Below the pieces are notes generated by a model. The model did no database searches, was not told the DNA's origin, and was given only the letters and a program-made list of their open reading frames with translations. Below, piece by piece: positions 28,416-37,144 of a stretch of DNA of 64,000 bases. The stretch is from Chrysogorgia sp. JL179-B06. Taxonomy: Eukaryota; Cnidaria; Anthozoa; Scleralcyonacea; Chrysogorgiidae. Position numbers and translations under genes: made by a program. The DNA is taken from contig JAYKKM010000507.1 of assembly GCA_035772405.1 (NCBI GenBank), positions 124,001 to 188,000 of the forward strand, given 5' to 3'. Within the stretch, counting starts at the first letter, position 1. Each line of letters begins with the position of its first letter.

Positions 28416-30140
28416 CTATAACACATATTTGCTCACTAAATAGCCAGACACAGCGGAAGCCCCTAGAACTAGCCACAACTCTGTCGCGTTTCTATCTTGT
28501 GTCACCTCCAGACGATATTCTTGGTGTGTCACATTTGGTGTTGCCATGCGATGTGCCACCTTTGGTGGCTTATCAAGTGTCTCCAGGTGCTCTCCACCTT
28601 CCTGGTGTGCCACGTTTGGTGTTGTCAGACGATGCGTCACCTTTGGTTGTTTGTCAAGTGTCTCCAGGTGCTCTCCACCTTCCTGGTGAACTTTCTTAAC
28701 CTCCATCGTTGGTGCGTAGTTTAGCCCACTATTTACTCCAAACTTCATACTCTGTGTAGCAGTCTTTAGCAGGTTGTTGTACCCAGCGATTTTGTTTTTG
28801 AGGATTACCACGTTACTTGGCATTAACCATGTAGACGGTGATAGTGCTAGATTTTGGACAACGTTAGTGTCTCTAATCGACTTGTTCATGTTGAGAATCC
28901 ACGTTGACACGTCATAGTTTATAACGCTATCCTCCACCAGCTTTCTAAACTCTTGTTGAGTCTCTAGACTGCCTGCAGAACCACCAACGACTGACACACG
29001 CGTCCTCGCTTGTGCGCCAAGTGTAGAGTAAACGAAGGCCTCTATAGACTGATTTAGATATTGTCGCCCAATGTTGGTGAGACCGTTCGACACCAGAGGA
29101 ACGTATCGTTTGTAGTCGTTCTTAACGTCGTTAATCGTGAAGACTCTCTCCTCACCTGTTGTACCATCAGCAAGAACTTTACCGTGGTAGTAATGTTTTC
29201 TAGGGATCTTGTCTGTTTTACCATACAATTCTCCAGCGCCAAACTCTCTACTTATCGATCTCATACTCTCACCACCTTCCATCCTTCTTAGAAGTCTTCT
29301 AACAGTAAAGTACAGATGGAACCTCATCACACTTGTGATAACAGGGTGGACTTCTTGTGAGGGTGACAAGTGTTGCAACGACACTCCGCAGCAGAAACTT
29401 GCACAATACGTTGCAAACACAACCCTATAGTAGCTCTCGTTGTCGTCCCACTTTGACTTTGTCTTTGACGTGACTATTTGTAAGATTGGTAGCTTTGAGA
29501 GAAAGTAGCTCTTCTGATTAACGAAGATTCTAAAGTTGTTCACTGGATAGTTCAACACGTTTTCCGTTGGATAGCCATCCCAAAGTCCCCAATGGTTCTT
29601 GCGACCTTTTGATAGTGGTTGGATAGTTCCACCAGAGAGCCATATTATTGGGAACTTGCTATTGTGCAGCCACTTCCACATACTCTTGTCATTTTTAAAT
29701 ATAGCGTTGGTAATATTAGTCGACAATATGTCGTTGTTGACGAAGTAGACATCGACTCTTGTCACGTCACCTTGTCGTGTTTGGATAGGCTCAAAACAAA
29801 ACTTGGTCAGTGTGGCGTAAGGATACTTTTTTACGAAGTCCAACTTGGCCTTCTTGATAGCGTCTCTCGAGTTCTTAGTCGCCTTGTCATAGTTCTCACC
29901 ATAATAACGTCTGATCAACGTCTCGAAGTCCACTGGTTTGTTTAACGTCTCCACTGGTTTGTTTATAGTTAGATACTTAGTATACTCCGGGTTACTCTTA
30001 AACCTACTCGAGTCTATACTAATGTCACCAATATTAGTTTTCGTCACGAAGAATATATGTATATGCATATTGTCGTCAACATCAAGAAAAAACCTATTCT
30101 TGTCAGCATAAGGATACTTTCTTTTGAACGCATCCATCAT
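28416..30140 (-). CDS. Large conserved-looking protein of unknown function with C-terminal TM (574 aa)
   Basis: First gene of the leftward set, ATG at 30140. It has two related N-terminal modules (AFKRKYPYADKNRFFLDVDD and DFVKKYPYATLTKFCFEPIQ, each followed by a beta-rich VxxFFVxx segment), suggesting an internal duplication at about residues 3-40 and 95-140. The middle part is rich in aromatic residues and basic motifs. Near the C-terminus a 27-residue unit beginning HQEGGEHLETLDK is repeated twice. The last 20 residues form a transmembrane helix (LWLVLGASAVSGYLVSKYVL). I recall similar proteins in cnidarian Polintons but know no function. A virion or packaging role is possible because of its promoter-proximal place. 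Confidence 0.6.
   Translation of the reverse strand: MMDAFKRKYPYADKNRFFLDVDDNMHIHIFFVTKTNIGDISIDSSRFKSNPEYTKYLTINKPVETLNKPVDFETLIRRYYGENYDKATKNSRDAIKKAKLDFVKKYPYATLTKFCFEPIQTRQGDVTRVDVYFVNNDILSTNITNAIFKNDKSMWKWLHNSKFPIIWLSGGTIQPLSKGRKNHWGLWDGYPTENVLNYPVNNFRIFVNQKSYFLSKLPILQIVTSKTKSKWDDNESYYRVVFATYCASFCCGVSLQHLSPSQEVHPVITSVMRFHLYFTVRRLLRRMEGGESMRSISREFGAGELYGKTDKIPRKHYYHGKVLADGTTGEERVFTINDVKNDYKRYVPLVSNGLTNIGRQYLNQSIEAFVYSTLGAQARTRVSVVGGSAGSLETQQEFRKLVEDSVINYDVSTWILNMNKSIRDTNVVQNLALSPSTWLMPSNVVILKNKIAGYNNLLKTATQSMKFGVNSGLNYAPTMEVKKVHQEGGEHLETLDKQPKVTHRLTTPNVAHQEGGEHLETLDKPPKVAHRMATPNVTHQEYRLEVTQDRNATELWLVLGASAVSGYLVSKYVL
28520..28690. repeat. 81-bp tandem repeat (two units) within the 574-aa gene
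   Basis: The two units encode matching 27-residue blocks that differ at a few positions (KQPKVTHRL against KPPKVAHRM). The frame is kept. Confidence 0.85.
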
Positions 30141-30157
30141 AACATACCGTACGTTAT
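30141..30157. promoter_or_regulatory. Divergent palindromic spacer between the two gene sets
   Basis: Only 17 bp (AACATACCGTACGTTAT) separate the ATG of the leftward set from the ATG of the rightward set. Its core ACGTACGG-type palindrome would present the same motif to both directions. The region is too short for two conventional TATA-plus-start-site promoters upstream of each ATG. Confidence 0.65.
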
Positions 30158-30800
30158 ATGAGAGTGGTAGTATTGATTAGTGGTTCAACGAAAACTGTAG
30201 ACCTACCAGAGTCAACTCTAGCAACTAACCCAGACCCTCACTTACTAGTTGAGAAGGCAACCATCTTTTGGGACTACGTTAACGTAACCACAGCTAACGA
30301 CAAAATAACTTACAACAGTAATAATCACGTTTTTAGTCCTGGGTACCATACCTTTAAAATGATCGCCGACGACTTGAAAGAGTTAGGAGACGTCAAGCTA
30401 GTAGCTAACAGATACGACTCAACGTGTACGATAACAACTGATCAACAAATAGAACTGTTTAAATTTGGACAACTTTTAGGGTTTGGCGAAAACACTACAA
30501 TAGTCACCACAAAAACCAGTCCTAACGTTGTGAACGTTAACAGAGGACTGAAATACATACAAGTAACATCTAATATTGTGGACAGATCTAAGAACATAGT
30601 TAATGGTAGCAAAAGTGATTGTATCACAGTACTGCCAATAACTAGCACACAGACACTAAAGGGCTCTGTACAACATTTTGGTGTTGGGTCGAATCCCAAT
30701 AAACAAAGGAGTCATCAACCAACTAGAGTTTAAGATAACAGACCAGGACGATAACAGTATTAGCGTTGGCGAGGTGCTATTAGATTTACACATCACGTAG
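30158..30800 (+). pseudogene. Penton-like minor capsid protein, one-base frameshift near the 3' end
   Basis: ATG at 30158. The open frame ends at 30733, but the expected C-terminal strand continues in the +1 frame from about 30687 (INKGVINQLEFKITDQD ... LLDLHIT) to a stop at 30798-30800. This indicates a single-base indel in the GGG at 30686-30688. The protein is about 214 residues, all beta-rich, consistent with the single jelly-roll penton/minor capsid protein of Polintons. The closing pattern LxFxITDxDxxxISVGEVLLxLHI fits that family as I know it. It is first in the rightward set, directly before the integrase. Confidence 0.6.
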
Positions 30801-30805
30801 TGTAT

Positions 30806-31891
30806 ATGGACATAGAGCAAGAACTAAGAGGTATTTACTATAATCCGTCAACTGGTTACCAGTCCGCTGAGAGGCTATACCAAAAGGCACAAGAAGATGG
30901 ACTAAGTGTTAGTAGGGCAAAGATAAAGGACTGGTTAAAATCTCAAGACACGTACACCAGGTACAAACCAGTTGTTAAGAAACACAAGTTTAGACAAACG
31001 TTTGTTGACTATCTTGGTGAGCAGATACAGATGGACTTGGTTGATATGGGCAAGTACAAACACAAGAACAACGGGTACTACTGGATACTAACAGCCACTG
31101 AGATCCTTAGTAGGTATGCGTTTACCATACCTGTCTACAGAAAAGATACGAAAAACATGACTAAGGCTGTAACAGAGTTACTAGAGAAGGCTAAGGTTAG
31201 ATTTGGTGAGTATCCAAAGCTGGTTCAGTTTGACGATGGTAAGGAATTCTACAACGTTGGTGTGAAGGATCTGTTGGAGAAACACGACGTGAAATACTTT
31301 AGCACAAACTCTGATAAAAAGGCAGCAGTCGTAGAACGGTTTAACAGAACACTTAAGACGTCTATGTGGAAGTACTTCTACAGTAAAGGAACATACAAGT
31401 GGATTGACATTTTAGACCAACTCGTTGAAAATTACAATAATACCAAACACAGTACTATTCTAATGAAACCTAAAGACGTGAGCAAGAAAAACGAAAACGA
31501 AGTATGGACGACGTTGTTTGGACACCATTTCGGTGAATACCCACTACCAAAGTTTAAAGTAGGTGAGACTGTCAGGATATCAAAGTACAAGAGCATATTC
31601 GCGAAAGGATACGAGGCTAACTTCACTGAGGAACTATTCAAAGTGACAAAAGTCGTGCGTGGTGACCCTACCGTGTACGAGATAGAGGACCACGAAGGGG
31701 AACCCATCATCGGTAAGTTTTATGAGGAAGAATTGTCAGCTGTTGATAAAAAAGATGACGTTTATAGGGTTGAGAAGATAGTGAAGAGAAAGAAGGTGGG
31801 AGGTAAGAAGATGGCTTTGGTTAAGTGGCTTGGCTACGACAGTAAACACAACTCATGGATACCAGAGAGTGATATCCAAAACATTGAGTAG
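30806..31891 (+). CDS. INT: Retrovirus-type DDE integrase with C-terminal chromodomain
   Basis: The start is the ATG at 30806, preceded by GTAGTGTAT. About 361 residues. An N-terminal helix-turn-helix-like region precedes the rve core: catalytic Asp in IQMDLVDM (about 77-80), Asp in QFDDGKEFY (about 143) and Glu in VVERFNRTL (about 177). After an SH3-like beta region (VGETVRISKY) comes a chromodomain, YRVEKIVKRKK ... VKWLGYDSKHNSWIP (about 311-350). It joins the element ends to target DNA, making the 6-bp duplication seen at the borders. The chromodomain may steer insertion to methylated histone tails. The reading frame is intact. Confidence 0.95.
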   Translation: MDIEQELRGIYYNPSTGYQSAERLYQKAQEDGLSVSRAKIKDWLKSQDTYTRYKPVVKKHKFRQTFVDYLGEQIQMDLVDMGKYKHKNNGYYWILTATEILSRYAFTIPVYRKDTKNMTKAVTELLEKAKVRFGEYPKLVQFDDGKEFYNVGVKDLLEKHDVKYFSTNSDKKAAVVERFNRTLKTSMWKYFYSKGTYKWIDILDQLVENYNNTKHSTILMKPKDVSKKNENEVWTTLFGHHFGEYPLPKFKVGETVRISKYKSIFAKGYEANFTEELFKVTKVVRGDPTVYEIEDHEGEPIIGKFYEEELSAVDKKDDVYRVEKIVKRKKVGGKKMALVKWLGYDSKHNSWIPESDIQNIE

Positions 31892-31898
31892 TATATAA

Positions 31899-33185
31899 AT
31901 GGCTGAAGGAGGATTCGATGACATCGAAATGCAAGATCGTGACGAGTACTCAAAATATAATGATATGAGTGACACCGCCTTGGACAACGAGTATGATACA
32001 CTCGCCAAAGAGAGATTGGATCTTCTACGCAACGACGACCCTGATAAGCTGAAAGATGTGAAGGTTAGGATAGAGTATATTGATCGTTTACGTGATGAAA
32101 GAAGAGCAGAGACATCTTTTATAGGTAGTGGTGATGGTAAGACAGCAACAATAACTAGAGAGTATCAAAGGAGTAGATCAGCCCCTGAGGCTCGGTTTGT
32201 ATACACAACTAACCGACCTATAAACGACGTGACACCATCTATTGAAGACTTTATTAGTAGAGAGTTTAACAAGGATGGTTTTAGGTTTAACTCGCATATT
32301 CACAAGGTGATTGAGTTACGATTACTCGTTAGTAGGACTAAGAACAACAACATAACTTTCAAGCCAACAACAAGTAGAAATAAACGAGGCGCACCACAAA
32401 TAGTACTAAAACGTGACACTGCTGGTGTTCTACAATATAATGACGCTAATGTATCGCAAGAGGCAGTCACACAATTTAAAAAATTAATTAGTGATATCGT
32501 GAGTGAGCAATACGATAGAGACACAACTGTTAAAGGCATGACAATGACGCACACAGCCTCTGTCGTCCCCTACATAAAAGGGATGACTGATGAAGAAAAT
32601 CGAGCGTATCAAGGTGTGATAAACCCATCAAGCACTATAGATCCACAATCAAGAATTGGCGACAACGGCGCTCTACAAATTCAAACCAACTATTTTCAGG
32701 ACGCTATAGACACAACACTTGGAGAGAGAGACAATAGTGATGACCCTATAGAGGTAATTGAGCTTGAAGAAAGAATAATTGGTTTAAGAGAAGCGAGAGA
32801 CAGAACAATTAGGCAAAGAGAGGTGGAGGAGGTTAGGGAGCGACAAGAAGAGGACGTCACTCGGTTACAAAAAATAAAGGAGTGGTTTAAGGAAAACTGG
32901 TTGGGTGCCTCAGCTTTAGGAATAACCATAGCCTCTTTCATCACCACGATTATAATATCCGCTAGAAGTGTTGTCTTCAAAGGTGGCCAAGCACTTGGAA
33001 AATTAGGAAAAGCTATCGCTAATCTAGCCACAAAGGCTGGTCCTCTACTGGCTGGACTGCTAAATACGGTGGCGACTGTTCTAAAGTGGGGAGCTGCAGG
33101 CATATCTTGGTTAGCGTCTAATTTGTGGATCCTAGCGATAGCACTAGCTTGGTTCGTCTACGATCAGTACAAACAGAGGAAATAA
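31899..33185 (+). CDS. Membrane protein with long amphipathic/hydrophobic C-terminus (428 aa)
   Basis: The ATG at 31899 follows GTATATAA. The acidic N-terminal third (DIEMQDRDEYSKYNDMSD) is followed by a beta/alpha middle and a charged coiled coil (IELEERIIGLREARDR, about 285-325). The last 100 residues are hydrophobic: ASALGITIASFITTIIISA, then a glycine/lysine amphipathic block (FKGGQALGKLGKAIANLATK), then LWILAIALAWFVYDQY. This tail type recurs in cnidarian Polintons. By analogy with viral membrane-lytic or minor structural proteins it may act in entry or egress, which is inference. It lies between integrase and major capsid gene. Confidence 0.65.
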   Translation: MAEGGFDDIEMQDRDEYSKYNDMSDTALDNEYDTLAKERLDLLRNDDPDKLKDVKVRIEYIDRLRDERRAETSFIGSGDGKTATITREYQRSRSAPEARFVYTTNRPINDVTPSIEDFISREFNKDGFRFNSHIHKVIELRLLVSRTKNNNITFKPTTSRNKRGAPQIVLKRDTAGVLQYNDANVSQEAVTQFKKLISDIVSEQYDRDTTVKGMTMTHTASVVPYIKGMTDEENRAYQGVINPSSTIDPQSRIGDNGALQIQTNYFQDAIDTTLGERDNSDDPIEVIELEERIIGLREARDRTIRQREVEEVRERQEEDVTRLQKIKEWFKENWLGASALGITIASFITTIIISARSVVFKGGQALGKLGKAIANLATKAGPLLAGLLNTVATVLKWGAAGISWLASNLWILAIALAWFVYDQYKQRK

Positions 33186-33207
33186 AACACGTGTTATAAT
33201 ATATAGT

Positions 33208-34446
33208 ATGAATACTAGTGAAAAAGAGTTGCTTCCTGGATATAGACGTCGTGAAATATCTGCTATCAAAGGCACAAGGACCCGTCACGTTGTGACACTG
33301 AACCCTAACAAAGCCAATCCAGAGGAGGAGTTGTACATTGATATCCCAAGAACAAAGGGTAACACTTGTTTGGTACCCTCCAGTTTCTATCTCCTATTCG
33401 ACTTCAAAAGTGCGAACGCGAAATCATGGTTTCTTAATAACCTATCGAGACTACTCTCTGAAAAACTGGTTATAAAATTAGCAGGTGAGACTGTGTACGA
33501 CAACTGTGGTGAGAGTGTTATCGGTACGTACAGAGATTTATGGAGACCTAAAACAGAGCGAACGGCTATGATCGAATACGGCCTAGCAAACGAGAACCTT
33601 CGAAAGTTAATCTCGAAGGATGACAGCGGCGCGTCCAGTGGAAACGTGCAAAAAGTTAGTGATGGTCTTATGTTCTCTGTTCACGGCACCAAACAAAAGA
33701 TTCAACTTGACAAGATTCTGGAAGATCATGGCTTATACGCACCGTATAACATGAACAATAATCTCAGGTACATAATCACACTCCCCAAAGCAACTGATAT
33801 TATGGTGGCTCAATCCGGATCAGCTGTAGCTGGATACACGTTGGAGAACCTCGAATTGGAGTACGAAACTATCGAGAGTCAAGAGATCGCTGATGAAGTA
33901 TCGTCTCTATACGCATCCGGTAGATCTCTATCATACGAGCACGTCACGCTAATGAAGACTGTGGAGTGGGATAAAGGAATCACACTTGTGAACGAAAACA
34001 TTAACCTACCAAGAAAGTCAATGAAAGCTATCGTTCTACTCTTCACAAATAAGACAAGAATTGACAGTGAGGAATTCGTCTACCCAAACATAGAGTCAGT
34101 CAAACTTACTATTGAAGGCGTGCCAAATATGGTATACAGTCAAGGAATACCAAAATCAAGACTATGGGTAGAAGCGAGACGACTATTCGGACGAAAACTA
34201 GACTATGACCAGCATATGACTGTCCAAAAGTTTTACAAAGACGGTTTCGCTTTGGTTGTTGACCTTAGGTCTATCGAAGATAACGCGAAAGTCGCCACTG
34301 GAAAAAAGATCGTGAACACTCAGTCAGGAATACTGATGGAAATCGTTAAAAAAGTCACGACAGCGAACGTCATGTGTAGAATATTCATACTCTCCGACGG
34401 ACTCGTAAACCTTATCAACAACGATCTACAATCAATCCAATACTAA
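33208..34446 (+). CDS. MCP: Major capsid protein (double jelly-roll)
   Basis: 412 codons from the ATG at 33208, preceded by TATAATATATAGT. Features that fit the Polinton/adintovirus hexon-like capsid protein are length, all-beta composition, early TCLVPSSFYLLFDFKS strand region, LVIKLAGETVYDN turn, central YNMNNNLRYIITLPK, and the AGYTLENLELEYETI segment at the first-to-second jelly-roll junction. Trimers of such proteins tile icosahedral shells. It lies directly before the packaging ATPase, the usual pairing. The frame is intact. The assignment is from pattern and context; a structure comparison would settle it. Confidence 0.8.
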   Translation: MNTSEKELLPGYRRREISAIKGTRTRHVVTLNPNKANPEEELYIDIPRTKGNTCLVPSSFYLLFDFKSANAKSWFLNNLSRLLSEKLVIKLAGETVYDNCGESVIGTYRDLWRPKTERTAMIEYGLANENLRKLISKDDSGASSGNVQKVSDGLMFSVHGTKQKIQLDKILEDHGLYAPYNMNNNLRYIITLPKATDIMVAQSGSAVAGYTLENLELEYETIESQEIADEVSSLYASGRSLSYEHVTLMKTVEWDKGITLVNENINLPRKSMKAIVLLFTNKTRIDSEEFVYPNIESVKLTIEGVPNMVYSQGIPKSRLWVEARRLFGRKLDYDQHMTVQKFYKDGFALVVDLRSIEDNAKVATGKKIVNTQSGILMEIVKKVTTANVMCRIFILSDGLVNLINNDLQSIQY

Positions 34447-34463
34447 AACATATAGTATTCTAT

Positions 34464-35128
34464 ATGAAAACACCTTTTAACATGCTGATTGTCGGTATGA
34501 CAGCCTGCGGTAAAACGCGTTACCTCTTGGATATGATAGAGAAAGAATACACGAATCACTTCGATTACATCATTCTTATATGTCCGACATTCGAATGGAA
34601 TAAAACGTACAGAGAATGGAAATACATAAAAGATCCAGACTTTATATCGCTATTCAGTGTGAACAGGATAAAGTTAACGTAATTCTCAAATATGTGACTG
34701 ATATTTATAAATGCGCCAATTCATTAATAATACTAGACGATTGTGCTGGTGGGCAGGACGTTAAAAACAGAACAAGCGAACTAGTTAAACTAGCCTTTAG
34801 CGCTAGACACTACAACCTATCCACAATAGTCATAACACAACAACTAACCTCAATTAGTAAACCATATCGTGAGAACATCTCAAAGCTGGTGACATTCTAC
34901 AACCCCAACAGAAACGATATGAAAACAATTGTAGACGATTATCTTAACGGAGTTGACAAAGCGGAAATCGAGAAAATAATAAAACAGTTGAAAGACAATG
35001 AATACGCAAGATTGGAGATACTTTTAAGACATCCGTACTCGTACGAATTAGTTATTCCGCGAAAACAAAACACAACGTATAGTATAGGACATGCCAAAAC
35101 GCAAGACAAAAAATCTCGAGACAATTGA
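34464..35128 (+). pseudogene. ATPase: A32/FtsK-HerA-type DNA packaging ATPase, one frameshift
   Basis: ATG at 34464 after ATATAGTATTCTAT. Walker A VGMTACGKT (residues 10-18) is near the N-terminus, and Walker B SLIILDDCAGG follows in the second segment, then IVITQQL, a sensor-like motif. The total is about 220 residues, usual for Polinton ATPases that pump the genome into the capsid. The frame breaks near 34640: the first segment ends at 34682 and the continuation (AIQCEQDKVNVILKYV...) is in the +2 register up to 35128. The end overlaps the next gene by 38 bp. Confidence 0.85.
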
Positions 35129-35646
35129 CGAACTCATTGAAGACATACAAGAAGCAGAACACGTGGTCAAAGAGGAAGTGATTGATGAACCACAAATCGA
35201 CGTTGACGATACTCCGCAAACTGATGTAGACAAGAAACGAAACGAACTACGAAGACTCTCAGAGGACGGTGAGATAGATCAATCAATCTCTTACCTTAAA
35301 AAGGCCTCAGCTAAGGTTATCAATAAAATCTATGAAGAATGGGAGGTAAAAAGAATGGAGAAAGCGAACGTGTTCCTCTGTGATCTTTTAATAAGCAAGT
35401 TCGCCCACGCGCTAGGGGGGTTCAAACGCTATTGAGTCACCTGAAAAGCTCGAAAACGAGTTGAACACTGACCAGCTGTTAAAAAGAGACGTAGAGAAGT
35501 TTATATCATACGTATCACCCTACCTCCCTTGTTTAGGGTTATTATCAGGCGGACTGACAACTAGTAAACACATATTCAGCCACTTGGCTAGAGGGGAAAT
35601 CCCCGAGGGGGGAACCCCAAATGAAGAAGGAGACAGTGCTATCTAA
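35091..35646 (+). pseudogene. Acidic/helical protein of unknown function, frameshift in a G6 run
   Basis: The ATG at 35091 overlaps the ATPase end. The first 114 codons are acidic (IDELIEDIQEAEHVVKEEV) then helical, and stop at 35435. A shift at the run of six G (35415-35420) would connect to a second open stretch ending at 35646 (LKRDVEKFISYVSPYLP ... GEIPEGGTPNEEG), giving about 185 residues. The mid region has a hydrophobic proline/glycine segment (YLPCLGLLSGGLTTS). It is the last gene of the rightward set that I trust. No family assignment; it may be a scaffold or minor capsid component. Confidence 0.5.
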
Positions 35647-36332
35647 TTACAATATGAGCGGAAGCGAGTTGAAGGTGAGATATCATATATCCAACACAAC
35701 ACGGACGCGATAGCATGTAAGCGTTCACATTCGTCGAATATCCTAAAGACATCAAACGATCTCGGCTGAGAAAATCGAACGAAGAGTTTACACAAACCAT
35801 CAACATTTCGTATCAGACATACAAGCTCCATCACTAATTTATTTCGTCTGCTAATCGTTAATGAATAACTAATGTGATCATTAATGTCACGCGACGGTGA
35901 CTCTCGCTAGTAAATCGTCGTACGTACAAAACGGGATTTCCCCAAGGACTTCCCCTAGCAAGTCGTCGCACGGCGAATGTGCTACCCAACTGAGTATCCA
36001 AATGGATAGCGAAATGGCGCTCTTTTGATTGGTCAATTCACACAGTGTCCATTGCAAATGTTTTACCCAAACAAGTACCCAAATGGATAGCAAAATGGCG
36101 CTCTTTTGATTGGCTAACAACACTGACTAATTTGCATAACAGACAGGTCTACAAAATCGTACACACGGCTGAGCCACGACAGTCACAAATCTAACCACAC
36201 ACAAAGAACGTGGGGTACCAACGCATTTTTTCCAAATAGCGTATATTCCTAATGGGTCTGACTTTTGGAAAACCGTCCTTGTGTCGCCGTGTCCTACACT
36301 ACTCTCCAAGGCTCCAGCGCTCACACACAGTA
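35647..36332. other. Right-side non-coding region with direct repeats
   Basis: Two copies of a 41-bp block (GTATCCAAATGGATAGCGAA ... TTTTGATTGG at 35992-36032 and again at 36076-36116) lie 84 bp apart. A hairpin is formed by CTACTCTCC...CAGCG (about 36299-36320) and CGCTGG...GGAGAGTAG (about 36340-36358). No convincing gene. The GGTACAACGC and CCAAATGG-type blocks recur further right (36600-36690). Confidence 0.65.
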
Positions 36333-36569
36333 ATGATCGCTGGATCCCTGGAGAGTAGCGTAGAACGTGAGGAATCAGTGGAAGAAAAGACAACGAGACT
36401 CAACAAAGAGTTGTTGTTTATCTACCAGGTTAGAGAGATCAAACGACAACTTTTCGCTAGGAGTAGTGTAGAACGTAAGGAACTAGACGAGAGGTTCAAA
36501 CACACTGCATTGGGAAAAAGGATGACCAGTCGCAAAAGAGAGTTGCGGCTTCTCAGTCGTCTCAAATAG
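36333..36569 (+). CDS. Possible small charged helical protein (78 aa)
   Basis: From an ATG at 36333 (a longer frame starts at 36252) the product is almost wholly helical and basic (VREIKRQLFARSSVERKEL ... RMTSRKRELRLLSRLK). The TATA-like motif found before other element genes is not obvious here, and the region is repeat-rich. It could be chance. Confidence 0.3.
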   Translation: MIAGSLESSVEREESVEEKTTRLNKELLFIYQVREIKRQLFARSSVERKELDERFKHTALGKRMTSRKRELRLLSRLK

Positions 36570-36720
36570 CTCAAACGATCGACACAAAAACGATAGAACA
36601 TGGGGGTACAACGCACTTATCCAAATCGCACAGATTCCAAATGGATCTGATTCCTGGAAAATCGTATAGATTCTAAGAAAATGGATCTAATTCTTGGAAA
36701 ACCGTCAGATTCTAAAAATA

Positions 36721-36987
36721 GACCACGCCCTTTTCAAGATGTCTCGACCACGCCTTTTTTTAAGGCATCTCGGCCACACCCCTTTTTAAGGCATCTCTGC
36801 CACGCCCCTTTTTTAAGGAATTCTTGGAATTATTTTTCGAGATAATTCTTGGAACTTGACCTTGACCTTGAAACTTGACCTTGAAACTTGACCCTGACAG
36901 TAGTAGTAAAAGGCCTATTCTAACTCACCCCCTCAGGATATTTCCTGAGGAAGGGGGGTGAGTTAGAATCGGCCTTTTACTACTACT
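36721..36987. repeat. Right terminal inverted repeat (267 bp)
   Basis: Complement of the left terminus with one substitution, an extra AGT at the tip and 19 extra bases in the AAGGTCAAG run. It carries the same terminal hairpin and part of the GGGCGTGG repeats. Confidence 0.95.
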
Positions 36988-36993
36988 AATATC
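36988..36993. repeat. Right target-site duplication of the Polinton (AATATC)
   Basis: Exact copy of 18791-18796, next to the last base of the right inverted repeat. Confidence 0.95.
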
Positions 36994-37144
36994 GCGTTAA
37001 CGTTGAGTAATTTGGGGTCGAAAACCGTGACAAATTCCGTGCGGCTAATAATATGCTAATTAGTGTGTGTGACGTCAAGGGGTTTGCACATTTCGTGCCA
37101 CAAAGGAATCATGGCTGAAAATATACGAAGGCATTTTCGGAGCT

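Larger units (their letters stand above)
18797..36987. mobile_element. Full-length Polinton/Maverick (adintovirus-like) element, 18,191 bp
   Basis: The element is defined by near-identical terminal inverted repeats starting AGTAGTAAAAGGCC and an exact 6-bp target duplication. It carries protein-primed family B DNA polymerase, a retrovirus-type integrase, double-jelly-roll major capsid protein, a penton-like protein and an A32-type packaging ATPase, the combination diagnostic of Polintons. These can behave as both transposons and double-stranded DNA viruses. Genes lie in two divergent, tightly packed sets meeting at 30.15 kb, with intergenic gaps usually of 15-60 bp. Near-identity of the termini argues for a recent insertion. 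At least four frameshifts and a nested insertion in the polymerase indicate that this copy is probably not autonomous, unless the frameshifts are assembly errors. Confidence 0.95.

Noticed and set aside
19263..30140. Bacterial contaminant or prophage operon
   Set aside because: Gene packing resembles an operon, but polymerase, integrase-chromodomain and capsid types, absence of ribosome-binding sites, and flanking animal-type repeats show a eukaryotic Polinton.
36252..36332. Longer start for the small basic frame ending at 36569
   Set aside because: The added N-terminus overlaps duplicated non-coding blocks and a hairpin; even the shorter frame is doubtful.
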